Below, in pieces: positions 10,388-20,982 of a stretch of 64,000 bases of DNA. A program made the translations under genes and the position numbers. Source of the DNA: Zopfochytrium polystomum (lineage: Eukaryota; Chytridiomycota; Chytridiomycetes; Chytridiales; Chytridiaceae); contig JAIVFJ010000066.1 in the NCBI GenBank assembly GCA_025765615.1, positions 186,001-250,000 of the forward strand, read 5' to 3'. Below the pieces are notes generated by a model that searched no databases, was not told the origin of the DNA, and was given only the letters and a program-made list of their open reading frames with translations. Within the stretch, counting starts at the first letter, position 1, and each line of letters starts with the position of its first letter.

Positions 10388-12525
10388 CTATACTACTTCG
10401 AACGGTACGTAGTCTTGAAGCGTTTGCTCATTCCAGCACGCCGTGATCCACGCTGGTCGCACCACAATTCCAAAAGACTGCGCAGCCTTCGGAAGCTCCC
10501 TTCTTGTGCCGCGGTGGGTGCACAGAATCGTAGCATCCTGAGGCTGGTCAATGACCCAGTCACTGTTCAAGAAAGGCAGAAGTTAGCCGATGCCGAGACA
10601 CGACGGACAAAGCAGATCAACACATACCCGCCACACGCCATGACGTAGCGTCTTAGCACCATGACGTCGGGCAGCGGCATCTCGCCGTCAAACGAAACAA
10701 CGACACCTTTCAAGCAATCATTGAGCTTGTCGCTCAATCGCGCTAGTCCATGGCCACCACCGCCGCTAGAGCCCTTTTCCATCCTTGCCTTCTTCGCTTC
10801 GCTGCCGAAACGGGTTGCTGGTGCGGCGCCATCAGATCGTGACGGTACTCGCCGTGTCGTTGGAACCCAGTCCCCGTGGTCTCCGTCCTCCTCAAGTTGA
10901 CGCTCTTCGGCGCCGCGCTGGCGGGGAAAATCGCTTGCATGGGATCGCCCGCGCGCCGCGGTGCCAATGTTCCCGCCGGCGCCATCACCTTTCATGAACC
11001 TCGCTATTGCATCGTCCACTCCATCCCCACCAACCCACAAAGCAAAGCGATCCAGACCAAGCCGTTCCCCGCGCTCTGCGCATTGCACAACGTAGTCCGG
11101 CACAACCACGGCGCCAGGATGGCGGGAGCGAACCAGCTCGTCAGATTTGGGGGTCACTTCGAATGGGCTAAGGAGGAGGTGAAGGCGGGAAGGTTGTTTG
11201 TGGCGGTCCTTGGAAGGGGTAGAAACAGCGCTCAAGTCAGGGACATACGTCGCCCCGAGGGAGAGCGCAACGTTACGGATCTGGTCGCGCTTTGGGTTTT
11301 GCAGGCCGCTAATGGAAAATGTCACGTTTTTCTGGTTTTTTTTTTTTCGGACACAAATGTGTCTCTTCGTGAGGATGCGCTCACACTTCACACACACACA
11401 CACATATACACGCAATCACGCACACCTACCAAAATCTCCGATTTTGCTATCCGCGTCGGCGCGGCCGAAGCGGAAAACGATCGTTTCATTGGGACGGACT
11501 CTTGAGTTGCCCGCACCTGTGCAAAACGGAGAAAGTACGCGCGAACAGTGCGAGCAGTCAGCGGTAAGGGAGGCAGCAAAAGCTCAACGTACCGGCTGTG
11601 GAGTCACAACCATCGACCGAATCCTGGCAGCGGACGCCGTCGGTGTCGCCAGCGCAGCGGAGCGCCTTCTTTCCGCGGCAGCGGCGGCGGAGGCTGCCGC
11701 CGCACCTGCTGGTGACAAAGCATCGTCCCGCTTCTTCCCGTAGAACCCAGAGGGTTTTACGGCACTCGAAGGGGTCGCACCGGAGATCCGCGGCCGGTCC
11801 ATACGGAGATCAACATCAACATCTTCGGGGGGCGATGGAGACTGAACCAGGCGATCCAAACGGTCTTTGGACGAGGAGGCAGGGGAAGCGCCGCCAAGGA
11901 AGAAGGCAGCGCGCGACGTGTTGCTGCGAAGGGCGGCGGCCGCGGCGGGTTTTGGGTCCGGAGTGCGGGCGGCCGCGGCGGTTTGACCGGCGGCGGGCAG
12001 GATCGACTTTGCATGGTGGGGTCGAAAGGCGGACGACGGTGTGGCTGACGACGAAGACGGTGACGGATACGGCGTGTGGGAAGACACGGCGGTTGAAACG
12101 TGCGGCGATGGCAAGGGGAAGCGAGGGCTGCTGCTGCTGGTGGTAAAGCTGACAGAGGTGCTGCGAGCACCACCGCCTGTTGTAGCGGAGGGAGAGGATG
12201 CTGCCGCCGTTGCTGAGGAGCTCGGAATGGCGAGCGAAGATCGTGGGGAAGAGAAGAAGAGATCGCCAGGCTTTACGTCGTCGTGGCGTGGTGGGGCACG
12301 GGTAGCAAAGGGGCCAAGCCTTCTGGGCAGGTGGACGAGCGATGACGATGACGGCGATGATGATGATAATGAAGACGATGATGATGCGTTGGCGTTAGAC
12401 GAGGACGATGGGCCCGTCGTCCTCGCCGTTCTTGCGGCGCCGCCGACGGCGACGTCAACGTCGTCAACGTCGTCAACTTCGTCGTCGACGGCTCGCTGCT
12501 GCTGTTGCTCGTGCTTCGAGTCCAT
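10388..12525 (-). CDS. Tandem-BRCT protein, XRCC1-like
   Basis: Four exons: 12525-11593, 11516-11430, 11331-10628, 10562-10388, all phases consistent, 632 aa. Residues 1-340 are Ser/Ala/Pro-rich and disordered. BRCT 1 (about 341-440) has VTFSISGLQNPKRDQIRNVA and LGATYVPDL, close to the first XRCC1 BRCT. BRCT 2 (about 545-632) ends in VRPAWITACWNEQ, matching the C-terminal XRCC1 BRCT (VRPxWIxxC). XRCC1 is the scaffold of single-strand-break repair and its BRCT domains bind PARP1 and DNA ligase III. The N-terminal XRCC1 domain that binds DNA polymerase beta is not visible, so this is either a shortened XRCC1-type scaffold or a separate tandem-BRCT protein. The start is ATG 12525, just below a run of CT-rich DNA. 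Confidence 0.82.
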
Positions 12526-12712
12526 CCTCTCTTTTTCTTTGACCACGTCGCAACACACGAACACATGAGCAGACAGGGAGACAGACCGACAGGCAGAGAG
12601 ACAGAGAGACAGACAGGCGCGTCCGGAAAGTGAAACTTTGCCCACACACGCTCACACTGGCTTTCTTTCAACAATCAAATAAATTGGGTGTTTCAACGGA
12701 GACATTTCTCTG

Positions 12713-12920
12713 AACCCATTGAGTGTGATTCTAATCGCATTGTCCTCACCAGCGAAGCCGAGGAACGCAAAGCTAGAATCACCGCCGTCTTCACCTAACT
12801 CTTTTTGTTGGATTCAGATTAGGCCTTTCGGCTTACCCGACTTAGTGGAAGTCGCATCAGTGGCAGCAACGAGGCTGCTATTGACATAGGAAGCTGACTT
12901 CCTAGGCTCAAATCTCAACA
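12713..12920 (+). repeat. Dispersed repeat family C, copy
   Basis: About 208 bp closely matching 43053-43259 (same strand) and 14637-14834 and 3692-3805 (opposite strand). One boundary is GGCTCAAATCTCAACA. Possibly an LTR, since the reverse strand begins TGTTGAG, but no target duplication was found and the other boundary varies between copies. Confidence 0.75.
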
Positions 12921-13340
12921 ATTATCATTGACATGGCCACCTTTGGAGATCAGAGTGTTTTAAACCACACTGAAACTCTCACCATCAAACATATTAGTGA
13001 TTGGGATGACCAATAGTAATGCAAGTGCCAACTCTCACAACCATGGCAACCTTGTGCAATTTCCTCATGACTTTGGACTCTGTTACATCAGGCTAAGCCT
13101 CTCTTTATCTTTGCTCACATGACTTCAGCCAAAGACAATTTGCTGTCCATTCATTGATAGAACAAGGACTGGTTGAGAAGTTAACCATCCTCTAACCACT
13201 TTGCCAGTGCAACATCAAACATCATCTTCCACTTAGGGGGGAGGATGCTAGGGATAAGTGAAAGATGATCATGAGCACTGTATTGCCAATTAGTTGGAGG
13301 ATGCTTGGAATAAGTGAAAGATGATCATCAGCACAGAGTT
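12921..13340 (+). mobile_element. Possible Copia-type 3' end relic
   Basis: A degenerate reading near 13150-13235 (HSLIEQGLVEKLTIL, then FASATSNIIFHLGG after a frameshift) resembles the RNase H tail of Copia polyproteins. It is followed by a polypurine tract (AGGGGGGAGG, about 13235-13244) and a TG start. Two 39-bp direct repeats (13240-13278 and 13296-13334) follow. No domain is intact. This is a weak call from memory of the family pattern. Confidence 0.3.
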
Positions 13341-14283
13341 GCAAAGTGGTCTCAGCATAGATTGGCTCCAACTTGGCATTTTCTTCTTGGTGCCAGGCTG
13401 CTGGCTTGGAAAACACTCTATCTATTTTAGCCAAATGAATCTGCACTCAGGATTTGAACTATGGAATACCATTTTATTGCTGGGCTTACTTGATCCTGGC
13501 TAGGGACCTCAACTCACACATATTGACTGCTTCAGCTTTTATACACAGACATACTAACACACTACACCAGGTCCCACATCACAGGAAACTCCTCAGCCAT
13601 ACCTGAGTCCTCACCTCAATTGCATCACTCTGATGAATTATCATAACTGACTTCTGTGACAAAACACAATGTTCCTTGAAATAACTTTTGGCTCATTCTG
13701 AGGAGTATCAATGTTTATCTTTATTGGACACTCAACACTAGCTCATGGCTAAGTGCCCCACTTAGTATCATTGCATTGATATTCAGAGTACTCACTCACC
13801 TATTGTCCAAATTAATAGTCTTTGTTAACTCACTGAAATGCTGCCTGAATCAACTGGGACACTGGCACAGTGGATATCAGCAACACATACCTCAACAGCA
13901 TATTTTATGTGCCAAATCTGCATTGAGCAGTTCATTACCACCGCACTGACTGCTGGAGTTGAACAGCCACCTAAATCAAACAGTTGTCAGGAAAGTGCAA
14001 TCTGGGATTACTGCATCCTCCTTTGTCAGATTAACTCATCATCCATACTGCAAGCTAAGTTAACAATATTTGTTTTTGGCCATTCTGGCAAAAACTTCTT
14101 CTGCCATTGCCTTGCCTAATCTTTTTACAAACTCTGCGAAATGGGAGCAATGAAAACCTTCCTCAATATGCAGCTGGAACATCAACATTACAGAATCTTC
14201 GTACACAAGAAAGTCTATAGCAAGGAGTTACTTCAGTGCCATGCAAACATTGTCAACAACCGCACTGCAGTAACTGCCCTTCC
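13341..14283. other. Intergenic, AT-rich
   Basis: No gene or clear repeat boundary seen. ORFs of 60-90 codons show no domain. Confidence 0.5.
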
Positions 14284-14517
14284 TGTCAGGAACATGGCAG
14301 GACAAGGCAAGGCATGGCAGACAAGGAACTGAGAGGAGTGATGATTGTATTGGCAACAATAATTCACTTGAGGGATGGGACAGGTCCCCCATCCCCCTTT
14401 TATACCTTTTGAGAGTCTTCCTTGTCAAGACTCAAAGAAAGTTCCAGAAAGAGCAATTAGTAATACAATGATACCAATGATACCAATGACAACAAGACAA
14501 GTCAGGAAAGCAAAGAA
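14284..14517 (-). mobile_element. Truncated LTR, family A (gypsy chromovirus)
   Basis: Reverse-complement match to the 3' part of the LTR at 52696-53127, from its TGTTCCTGACA end through TATA and one copy of the 78-bp unit, stopping inside U3 at about 14517. It carries a single copy of the unit that is duplicated in the full-length element. It keeps the AAGTGAATTATT start-site segment and a TTC-GAA pair. Confidence 0.85.
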
Positions 14518-14636
14518 ACTGCTTCGCCAGTCTCATTCTCTCCTCTGGCTCCCACCGGGCTAGAGAGCATTTAGGAATAACAGCTCTATTGTAACCATTG
14601 GTAGTCCTTTTAAGTGACAACTGGAGCCTCGACTTT

Positions 14637-14834
14637 TGTTGAGATTTGAGCCAAGAAAGTCAGAACTTCCTATGTCAACAGCGACCTCGTCGCTGCTGCC
14701 AATGCAACTTACACTGAGTCAGGTAAGCTGAATGGCCTAATCTGAATCCAACGAAAAGAGTTAGGTGAAGATGGCAGTGATTCTAGCTTTGCTTTCCTTG
14801 GCTCTGCAAGCGAGGACAATGCGATTAGAATCAC
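14637..14834 (-). repeat. Dispersed repeat family C, inverted copy
   Basis: Reverse orientation relative to 12713-12920, starting TGTTGAGATTTGAGCC and ending GATTAGAATCAC. Confidence 0.75.
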
Positions 14835-14959
14835 CCAGGGCCATGCCTGTTGGGTCTTAGGCAAAGAAGATACTGACGAGTGTGACAGGCTAAAAAAAAG
14901 ATACATGAAGAGTGTGGCAGTCCACAATGAATGCAGTGGCAGGCCATGTAGAGAGGGAT

Positions 14960-15260
14960 AAGAGAAATGGTTTTTGAGTCAGGGGGCTCCTGCCCCTTGA
15001 GCCCCCCAGTGGGGTTGCTGGCGCCCCCCTCAACCTCCCCACTCAAAAGAGAGAGGTTGCAGACAATTCGATAACTTGTTCACAAACGTCCAATAGCCAG
15101 AGTCAGACAAAGAGGAAGACAGACAACCCATTGACTGCCTGTTGACTGCCACTCAAGAGATGGGAGGTAGACAGACAACCTGTTGACTTCCACTCAGATA
15201 GACAGACAACCTGTTGACTTCCTTCCTTTTTGAATTTCGCTGCCCCTTTCGGAGAGTGAC
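14960..15260. repeat. Repeat family E, copy 1
   Basis: Shares GAGTCA-GGGGCTCCTGCCCC and a GACAGACAACCTGTTGACTTCC-type block with 19120-19620. The latter block is repeated imperfectly in tandem here (about 15137-15225). Confidence 0.6.
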
Positions 15261-15344
15261 AAATCATTGATTAATAGAAACAACAGCCCAGTTGACTTTG
15301 CAAAATCATAAACAGAAATAGTATTTTTTTTTTGTTGGTTGGTT

Positions 15345-15479
15345 GGGGGGGGGGGGGGGGGGGGGGAAGTTCAGCCACCCACACTTCTCCGTATGGCTTG
15401 GTGGCGACATTTACATTGTGTTTGGGACACTGATGCCCACTTTGGTCCCCTTGAGTGGAACACAGCAGTTTTGTTACAC

Positions 15480-15571
<92 letters not shown>

Positions 15572-15587
15572 TGTGTGTGTGTGTGTG
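15345..15587. repeat. Poly-G, (GA)n and (GT)n tract
   Basis: A run of 22 G at 15345-15366, then (GA)n at about 15483-15571 passing directly into (GT)n to 15587. Arg-Glu ORFs here are artefacts. Confidence 0.9.
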
Positions 15588-16461
15588 TCAACCCCTCCTC
15601 TGGCAGTGAGACAGTCATAAAGGACTGAAAGACTGACAGAGCAGCAGACAGACAGAGACAGACAGATAGAGAGCAGACAGTGAACCAGACAGCCAAGAGC
15701 TGAAAGAAGGTCCAGGGAGTGTGAGGACAACAGGCTGTTGAGCCTGCAACCTCAAATAAAAGAGTATACCCCACTTTTTTAACTGATAACTTGTAGGATT
15801 ATCAATTTGACTCAACCAAACAACGTTTCACGAAAGTGACGTAACACAGCCGGACCCTGTTCCTTATTATTTTCATGGGTTATTATTGTCCCTGCAAGCT
15901 GAACCACTGAGATTTGGACTGTCTCTTCGTTGCGGCCCTGATTATTATTCATCTTATTATTATGCACTAAGTTGCAGGTTGAATGGGTCAGGCTGCTCTG
16001 CACTACTGGCAAGAGACCCTCTAGCTCAGCGGTGTAGAGCGTTCCCTTTAATGGGAAAGGTGCTAAGGTTGAGACATGCTGGCAGTCACTGAGTGAATGA
16101 TGCATAAATGCTAAGTTTTGCACACTGACTAAGCCTTTCCCTCCTAATTTTGGAAATGGATTAGGATGATGTGCTTCAGTGGGTGGAAGTACAGAGCCCA
16201 GGTGTACACAGAGCTACCATGATGTAAGGCCTCATGAAAGGGTATGAGATCATTGGGTTTTTTCTCCTTTCTTCATTGATGATTTTACTTATTTTTTCAA
16301 TTTGTAGTTTATCCTGTTTTTCCTGCTTTTACTGTTTTATCTATTATTTATTTATTTGTTTGTTTGTTGTCTCTGTGTGTGTCTCTCTTTTCTCTTGTGG
16401 CTGTGAGTGACTGTCTTCCTCTTTGCACCAATCAGCTCTCCCCAGCTCCTCCAACCTTCTT
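15588..16461. other. Intergenic with tRNA-like segment
   Basis: No protein gene seen. Contains the tRNA-Lys-like segment described at 16014-16085 and AT-rich DNA. Confidence 0.5.
16014..16085 (+). pseudogene. tRNA-Lys-like pseudogene or SINE head
   Basis: TAGCTCAGCGGTGTAGAGCG gives a perfect D-arm (GCTC/GAGC, 16024-16040) and an A-box. The anticodon arm resembles tRNA-Lys(TTT) but its loop looks one base short. The T-arm is degenerate (GGTTGAGAC). It is not a functional tRNA as it stands. Confidence 0.35.
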
Positions 16462-16769
16462 TGTCACGAACATGGCAGGACAGGACAAGGCAGACAAGGA
16501 ACCGAGAGGAGTGATGATTGTATTGAAAACAATAATTCACTTGAGGGATGGGACAGGTCCCCCATCCCCCCTTTATACCTTTTGAGAGTGTTCCTTGTCA
16601 AGACTCAAAGAAAGTTCCAGAAAGAGCAATTAGTAATACAATGATACCAATGATACCAATGACAACAAGACAAGTCAGGAAAGCAAAGAAGGTTCCAGAA
16701 GGTTCCATGAGGTTCCATGAAGGAATGTTCTAGAAGGTTCCAGAGGTTTCCAGAGGGTGATTTATAACA
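16462..16769 (-). mobile_element. Solo LTR, family A
   Basis: A 308-bp reverse-oriented relative of the 52696-53127 LTR with both termini present (TGTCAC... to ...TTATAACA). It has one copy of the 78-bp unit and a shorter GGAACCTTC array. Several GAA/TTC units with exact 2-base spacing remain (for example GAAtgTTCtaGAAggTTC in the plus strand). No matching 5-bp flanks were found, so the insertion is old or its flanks have recombined. Confidence 0.85.
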
Positions 16770-16800
16770 TGTGAGTATTGCAAACCCTGCGCAGCGACGT

Positions 16801-16882
16801 TGTGAGAACAATAACTGACAGTCACAATAGGTTCAGGTCTGTCTTGTGCCTCTTGCTGCTAACCAGTCAGTTCTGCCTAACA
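16801..16882 (-). mobile_element. LTR family B, 82-bp end fragment
   Basis: Matches the first 82 bp of the family B LTR (TGTTAGGCAGAACTGACTGG in its sense), directly beside repeat family D. Confidence 0.75.
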
Positions 16883-19155
16883 CCTGAAGTTGTTTTGCCT
16901 GCCCTTTTTCTTCTCTGACTGTGTGCTTGAGCTGGGGGTGGCAGTCCCCTGGTGTGTGACACGAGAATTGGTTCTCTTGGCCATTTATGCCCCTCACAAG
17001 AGCCTATCTGGGAAAAGCATGGGGGGTCTGGGTATCTGTCACTCGAGGGCCCAGGGTTCAAGTCACAACACCAGCTGTTGAAGGCAACAAGAAAGAGTAA
17101 GGTCTTGAATCACAAGGAGTGGTGCAGTGGAGATGCCTGACAACCCTGTAAGACTGTAGTGCATGGGGTGGGTTTGCTGAGGCGATACCTGGACGTAGTC
17201 TATAACAGTTCACTGTTGATGGCTCTTTCTCTTCCAGTCGGCCCTTCAGGGCTGGAACAATATAAATAAAAAAAAATCTCTTGGCCATTTATGGCAGTGT
17301 GCTGGGTTCAAGTCCCAGTACACCTCACCATTCTGCATGCTGTTTAGGCTGGTCTGGGGTGGGAGCTACTTGATTCTGAGACTACACTGAGGTCTCGGTG
17401 ATAAAGTCTAAGGATTTTATTTGCAAAAACAAGTGTACCTGTCATAAAACTGCAAGGATCGGGACTCCTATTATTATTCCCAGTTCTTTAGTTTCCAAGG
17501 TGTTATCAAAGTGTATTTGCGGCTAACCTGTCTTTATCATTGGGCCTGCTTTTACTACTTTTGTCTTAACAGTTTCTGTTGCGACAGGGTTTTCTCAACA
17601 TATTTTCTTTTTTGGTGACTAACAGAGACTGCCAGACTGCCTAGGGATGGGGTGCCTGACGGGCTGTATCCCACGGCTGCCTAATTTATTATTTATTTTT
17701 GGCACTTGTACATACACGCATAGGGTTGGGAGACTTAGAGCATTTGTAGTGGATGCTCCAAGTCAGGGGGGTTGACTTTTCATTTTTCTCTCTCTCTGTT
17801 TTTGGGCCATTTCTCTTTTCCTTTTTTCTTCAATCTGATTTCTGTCCTTTCACACCAATACAGAGTCCCTTCAAATCCATCTGGCTCGCAACAGTGAGGG
17901 CAGTGAGAGGTGGTACACACCCAGGTGAGTACATGGTCCCTTAGTGGGGCTCCTCTTAAGGGGCCGCAGGTGGGGAATGCAGCTGGCCCCACCACTGACT
18001 GTGTGACACTGTTGGCTCTGTGTTGGAGTGAGGATCACAGGCACTCTCCCGCCGCAGAGGCAACCGTGATGGCATTGTCGACCTTGCGAGGGTGCTGGTG
18101 GCTGGTAGCACGGCCCCCGACACCTGAGAGTTTGATCTACAAGTGCCTGCCTCAGTCCTATTGCTGTGAGAGTGAGATGTGTGAGTACGAGTGCGATGCG
18201 ATAGCCTGTTGGTTGAGTGATTTTGCCAACGCAGCCTGGTGGGGTCCTTGTGCGAGTTCCCTGCTGGCAACCTTCTGACCCCTACATAGTCGACTCCCTT
18301 CTCTCCCTCCCCCTCATCACCGGGGACGACGAGGCTCCTGCAGCACCGTCTGCAACGAGGGGTTGCACCCTGTCTGTCCAGTCGCTATTAACTGCTCCTG
18401 TTGTATTTGAGATTAGGTTCCTGAGATAAAAACCCCGTTTCCCTCTTCTCTCTCTCTTTATTCTATGGTTGTGTTGTGCCCTTGGGAGTGCCCTTCCATT
18501 TCCCCTCACACTGGCTCACAGCCACGCAAGTAATCAGTGCTCCCACTGTCTCCTGATAGGATGGAGCAAGAAGAGTCCCACTGTCTCCCACCCTAGTTGC
18601 ACCCTCTTCCTTGGATTGAGCTGGAACACTCTCCTTGGAGTGAGACAAGTTGTATCTGGTTCTGTTAAGTGGAAAACAGTTCTGATTTGGTTCAACAGAC
18701 ACCTCTGCACACTAACTGTTCCTTGTGTCTGCCCTTTGTCTCTCCAACCCCCTCCAACTCAGGGTTTGACTTGTTGTTTATTTCTTTTGTTGTTTCTTTT
18801 GATGGGTTGTAGTGGCTTGTCACTCACCTTACCAATTTAGTCGGTCTTACCAATTCAGTCAGTTCTGTCTTTGGTCTAACTTGGCTTTAGCCTTGTGCCC
18901 CAGATGAAAACCTTCTGTGTCTTGCACCAGAGGATTATGCTTTCTTTTGTGATTGTGTCTGTTTCATGCTTTGGTGTGAGAAACCCCCCTTTTGTGTTAG
19001 AGATTTATTTGTGTTTTTCTTGGGCTTTTTGCGACTCCAAATACACTTTCCTGTCTAGTAGACACCCTCCTTTTCATAAGTCAGGTTTGATATTTAGGCC
19101 CATGCTCTAGTTTCCACCTATGGCCCTAGGTGAGGAGTTAGAGAGGACAGTCTCA
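16883..19155 (+). repeat. Dispersed repeat family D, copy 1
   Basis: Long patchy similarity in the same order to 41397-42402: GCTGGGGGTGGCAGTCCCCT, then AAGAAGAGTCCCACTGTCTC, then GTTAAGTGGAAAACAGTTCT, then ACAGTCTCACAG at the end. It is interrupted by the SINE-like insertion at 16990-17276. No intact ORF, and the class is unknown. A T-arm-like GGTTCAAGTCC with a 5-bp stem lies at 17301-17319. Confidence 0.65.
16990..17276 (+). mobile_element. SINE-like insertion with 17-bp target duplication
   Basis: A 287-bp insertion in repeat D, bounded by perfect 17-bp copies of TCTCTTGGCCATTTATG (16973-16989 and 17277-17293). It ends in an A-rich tail (AATATAAATAAAAAAAAA). A Pol III B-box-like GGTTCAAGTCA lies near its 5' part (about 17049); an A-box is not clear. 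The long duplication plus A tail is typical of LINE-mobilised non-autonomous elements. No partner LINE is in the window. Confidence 0.72.
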
Positions 19156-19465
19156 CAGGAGAGTCAGAAACAGAGAGGGGAGAGAGATGGAGAAGAAAAT
19201 TTCTTATTGAAAGAGGGGCCTCTGAGCTCCCCGCTCGAAAGAGACAGGGAGAGAGTGAGAGATTGCAGACAATTTTATTCCTTTCCATCAACGGCCAATG
19301 TACAGAGAGCAAGACAGACAACCTGAAGACTTCTACTAAGATAGACAGACAGGCTGTTGACTTCCTCTTTGAATTTTGCCACTACGTTTCAATTGGGCAC
19401 CAAAGAAAAAAATTACCCCCCCCCCCCTGCTCCCTATTGCAATTAGAAAACAGGTTTACAGCGTG

Positions 19466-19529
<64 letters not shown>

Positions 19530-19620
19530 CTGGGTTGATTTTTTTGAGTCAAGGGGCTCCTGCCCCCTGAGCCACCTGCCGCCCCCCCCACCCTCCCCTT
19601 GATGGATCAAGAGAGATGAT
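19120..19620. repeat. Repeat family E copy 2 with GA tract
   Basis: Related to 14960-15260. It contains (GA)n at about 19470-19529, followed by GAGTCAAGGGGCTCCTGCCC and C-rich DNA. Confidence 0.6.
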
Positions 19621-19778
19621 CCACCGAAGTATTTCCGAGGTCACCCAACAGAAGCAAAAAAGTTCTCTTAATAAACACGTGATCTGTCGTATTCGCTGGG
19701 CTGCCTTTTCACCCCCGAGCAGCAGCCGTGCGATCAACGTAATTCGAGGGTACCAAGTCTTTTATTCGACGATAAACA

Positions 19779-20434
19779 TCAGACCTGGGTCCAAATTAAG
19801 AGTGCAATAAAATCGCGGCCTCCGAAACCGTTGCCACCACGACCACCACCAAAACCACCGCGGCCACCACGGCCACCACGGCCAGCGCCACCAATGCCGT
19901 TACCGCGGTCACCGCGGAAGCCGCCGCTGCTGGGGTCGCGTGGGGACGAGAAGTCGAGACGGATGGTGCGGCCACCAAAGTCGGCGCCGTTCAGGGTCTC
20001 GAGGGCTGCCTAGGCTTCGCCGACGGACGCGAAGGTGACGTGCGCAAAGCCAGCCCTTTGGCCGTCCGCTCTCGCGGTTTGTGGGGAGGCGGTGCCGTGG
20101 CAATGGTCACGTGGGCGAAGCCCTTCTTCCTTTGAGTCTTTCGGTCGACGCGGAGACGGACGGAAGTGACTTCTCCGCAGTCGGCGAACTCGGCCGCGAT
20201 GGAGTCCTTGTCGGCGGAAAACGGAAGGTTGACGAGGAAAATGGTGGTGGCGGGCTCGGCCGCGTCGGACTTCGTTTTCTTGGCCGTAGACTGGGCCGCG
20301 GATTCGGCAGCGCGCTTCTTGGAGAAGGGCTTCTCCTCCTCCGCCTCCTCGCCTTCCTCGGCGTCCACGTCTGCGCCGTCTTCATCCTCGGCGGCCTCTA
20401 CTTCCTCGTCGCCCTTCCTCGGCGGCGCCTTCAT
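19779..20434 (-). pseudogene. Broken nucleolin/Nsr1-like RRM-RGG gene
   Basis: From ATG 20434: an acidic Glu/Asp-rich stretch, a Lys-rich stretch and RRM 1 (TIFLVNLPFSADKDSIAAEF, then KKGFAHVTIA). RRM 1 then breaks off. The next homologous segment is the second half of another RRM in other frames (RESGRPKG, then after a shift FAHVTFASVGEA), an in-frame TAG at 20012-20010, then AALETLNGADFGGRTIRLDF and a Gly/Arg RGG tail to 19779. Nucleolin-type proteins act in pre-rRNA processing with paired RRMs and a C-terminal RGG box. Loss of the RRM1-RRM2 junction, a frameshift and a stop argue for a pseudogene made by recombination between the two RRMs. An unrecognised splice pattern is the alternative. 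Confidence 0.65.
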
Positions 20435-20982
20435 CCTTGTCAGCCTCTGCTGTTTTGCAAGAAATGGAATGTGAGGAAGTCGTCGCGGAAATGGCACTGG
20501 ATCGCATGACGATTACCTTGTTCGTACTCCATCGCTCTCGGCGGACTATTCCCTCCACGTCTTGCTTGGCAGACTCTTCGTCTTCCTCTTCCTCCTCGGC
20601 TCCGGCTCGACTACCTTCACAGGTTGCTAATGCATTCGCATGCATCGGGTCAGAGCCAATCTCAATTTTGCAACCAGGGAACAAGGGCACGCGCGCCCCC
20701 CACGGAGCGGCACGCCCCGTTAAACCAGCGAACCTTCCGGCGACCAGCAAAAAGCAGCACTCGAAAGAAAGGTTCTTCCATCCTCATCATCACGATCATT
20801 GCATCATCATCATCCAACCATCGCTGCATTCGCGGGGGCTCCAAACCTTCTTCGAGGCCTTCGCGGGCGATCTACATTTGTTGGTGCTCCCTTTTCCTAT
20901 TTTTCTATTTTTCTTTTTTTCTTCTTTGTGCCATCGCCCCCGCACGACCCACAGCCGCGGATCGCACGCCCGCGCCTCCCTC
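20435..20982. promoter_or_regulatory. Region between head-to-head genes
   Basis: A 548-bp spacer between the RRM relic (minus) and the ankyrin-like gene (plus). The plus-strand frame stays open through it but shows no domain, and ATG 20983 starts the recognisable protein. An acidic minus-strand frame at 20540-20600 could be a lost upstream exon of the RRM gene. Confidence 0.4.

Noticed and set aside
15345..15366. Telomeric or centromeric signal at the poly-G run
   Set aside because: A pure homopolymer without the usual telomere unit, embedded in dispersed repeats with genes on both sides.
15482..15620. Arg-Glu (RERERE) and Ser-Leu repeat ORFs in GA tracts here and at 1380, 19470, 23036, 30040, 51300
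   Set aside because: Simple-sequence translation artefacts; both strands and all frames stay open by composition.
17281..17330. Functional tRNA gene around a perfect T-arm (GGTTCAAGTCC)
   Set aside because: No acceptor stem, D-arm or anticodon arm can be folded upstream; it is a relic inside repeat D.
20437..20982. N-terminal extension of the ankyrin-like protein by 182 residues
   Set aside because: The frame begins at a GTG or TTG-type start, shows no conserved pattern, and overlaps the promoter region of the divergent gene; ATG 20983 is the better start.
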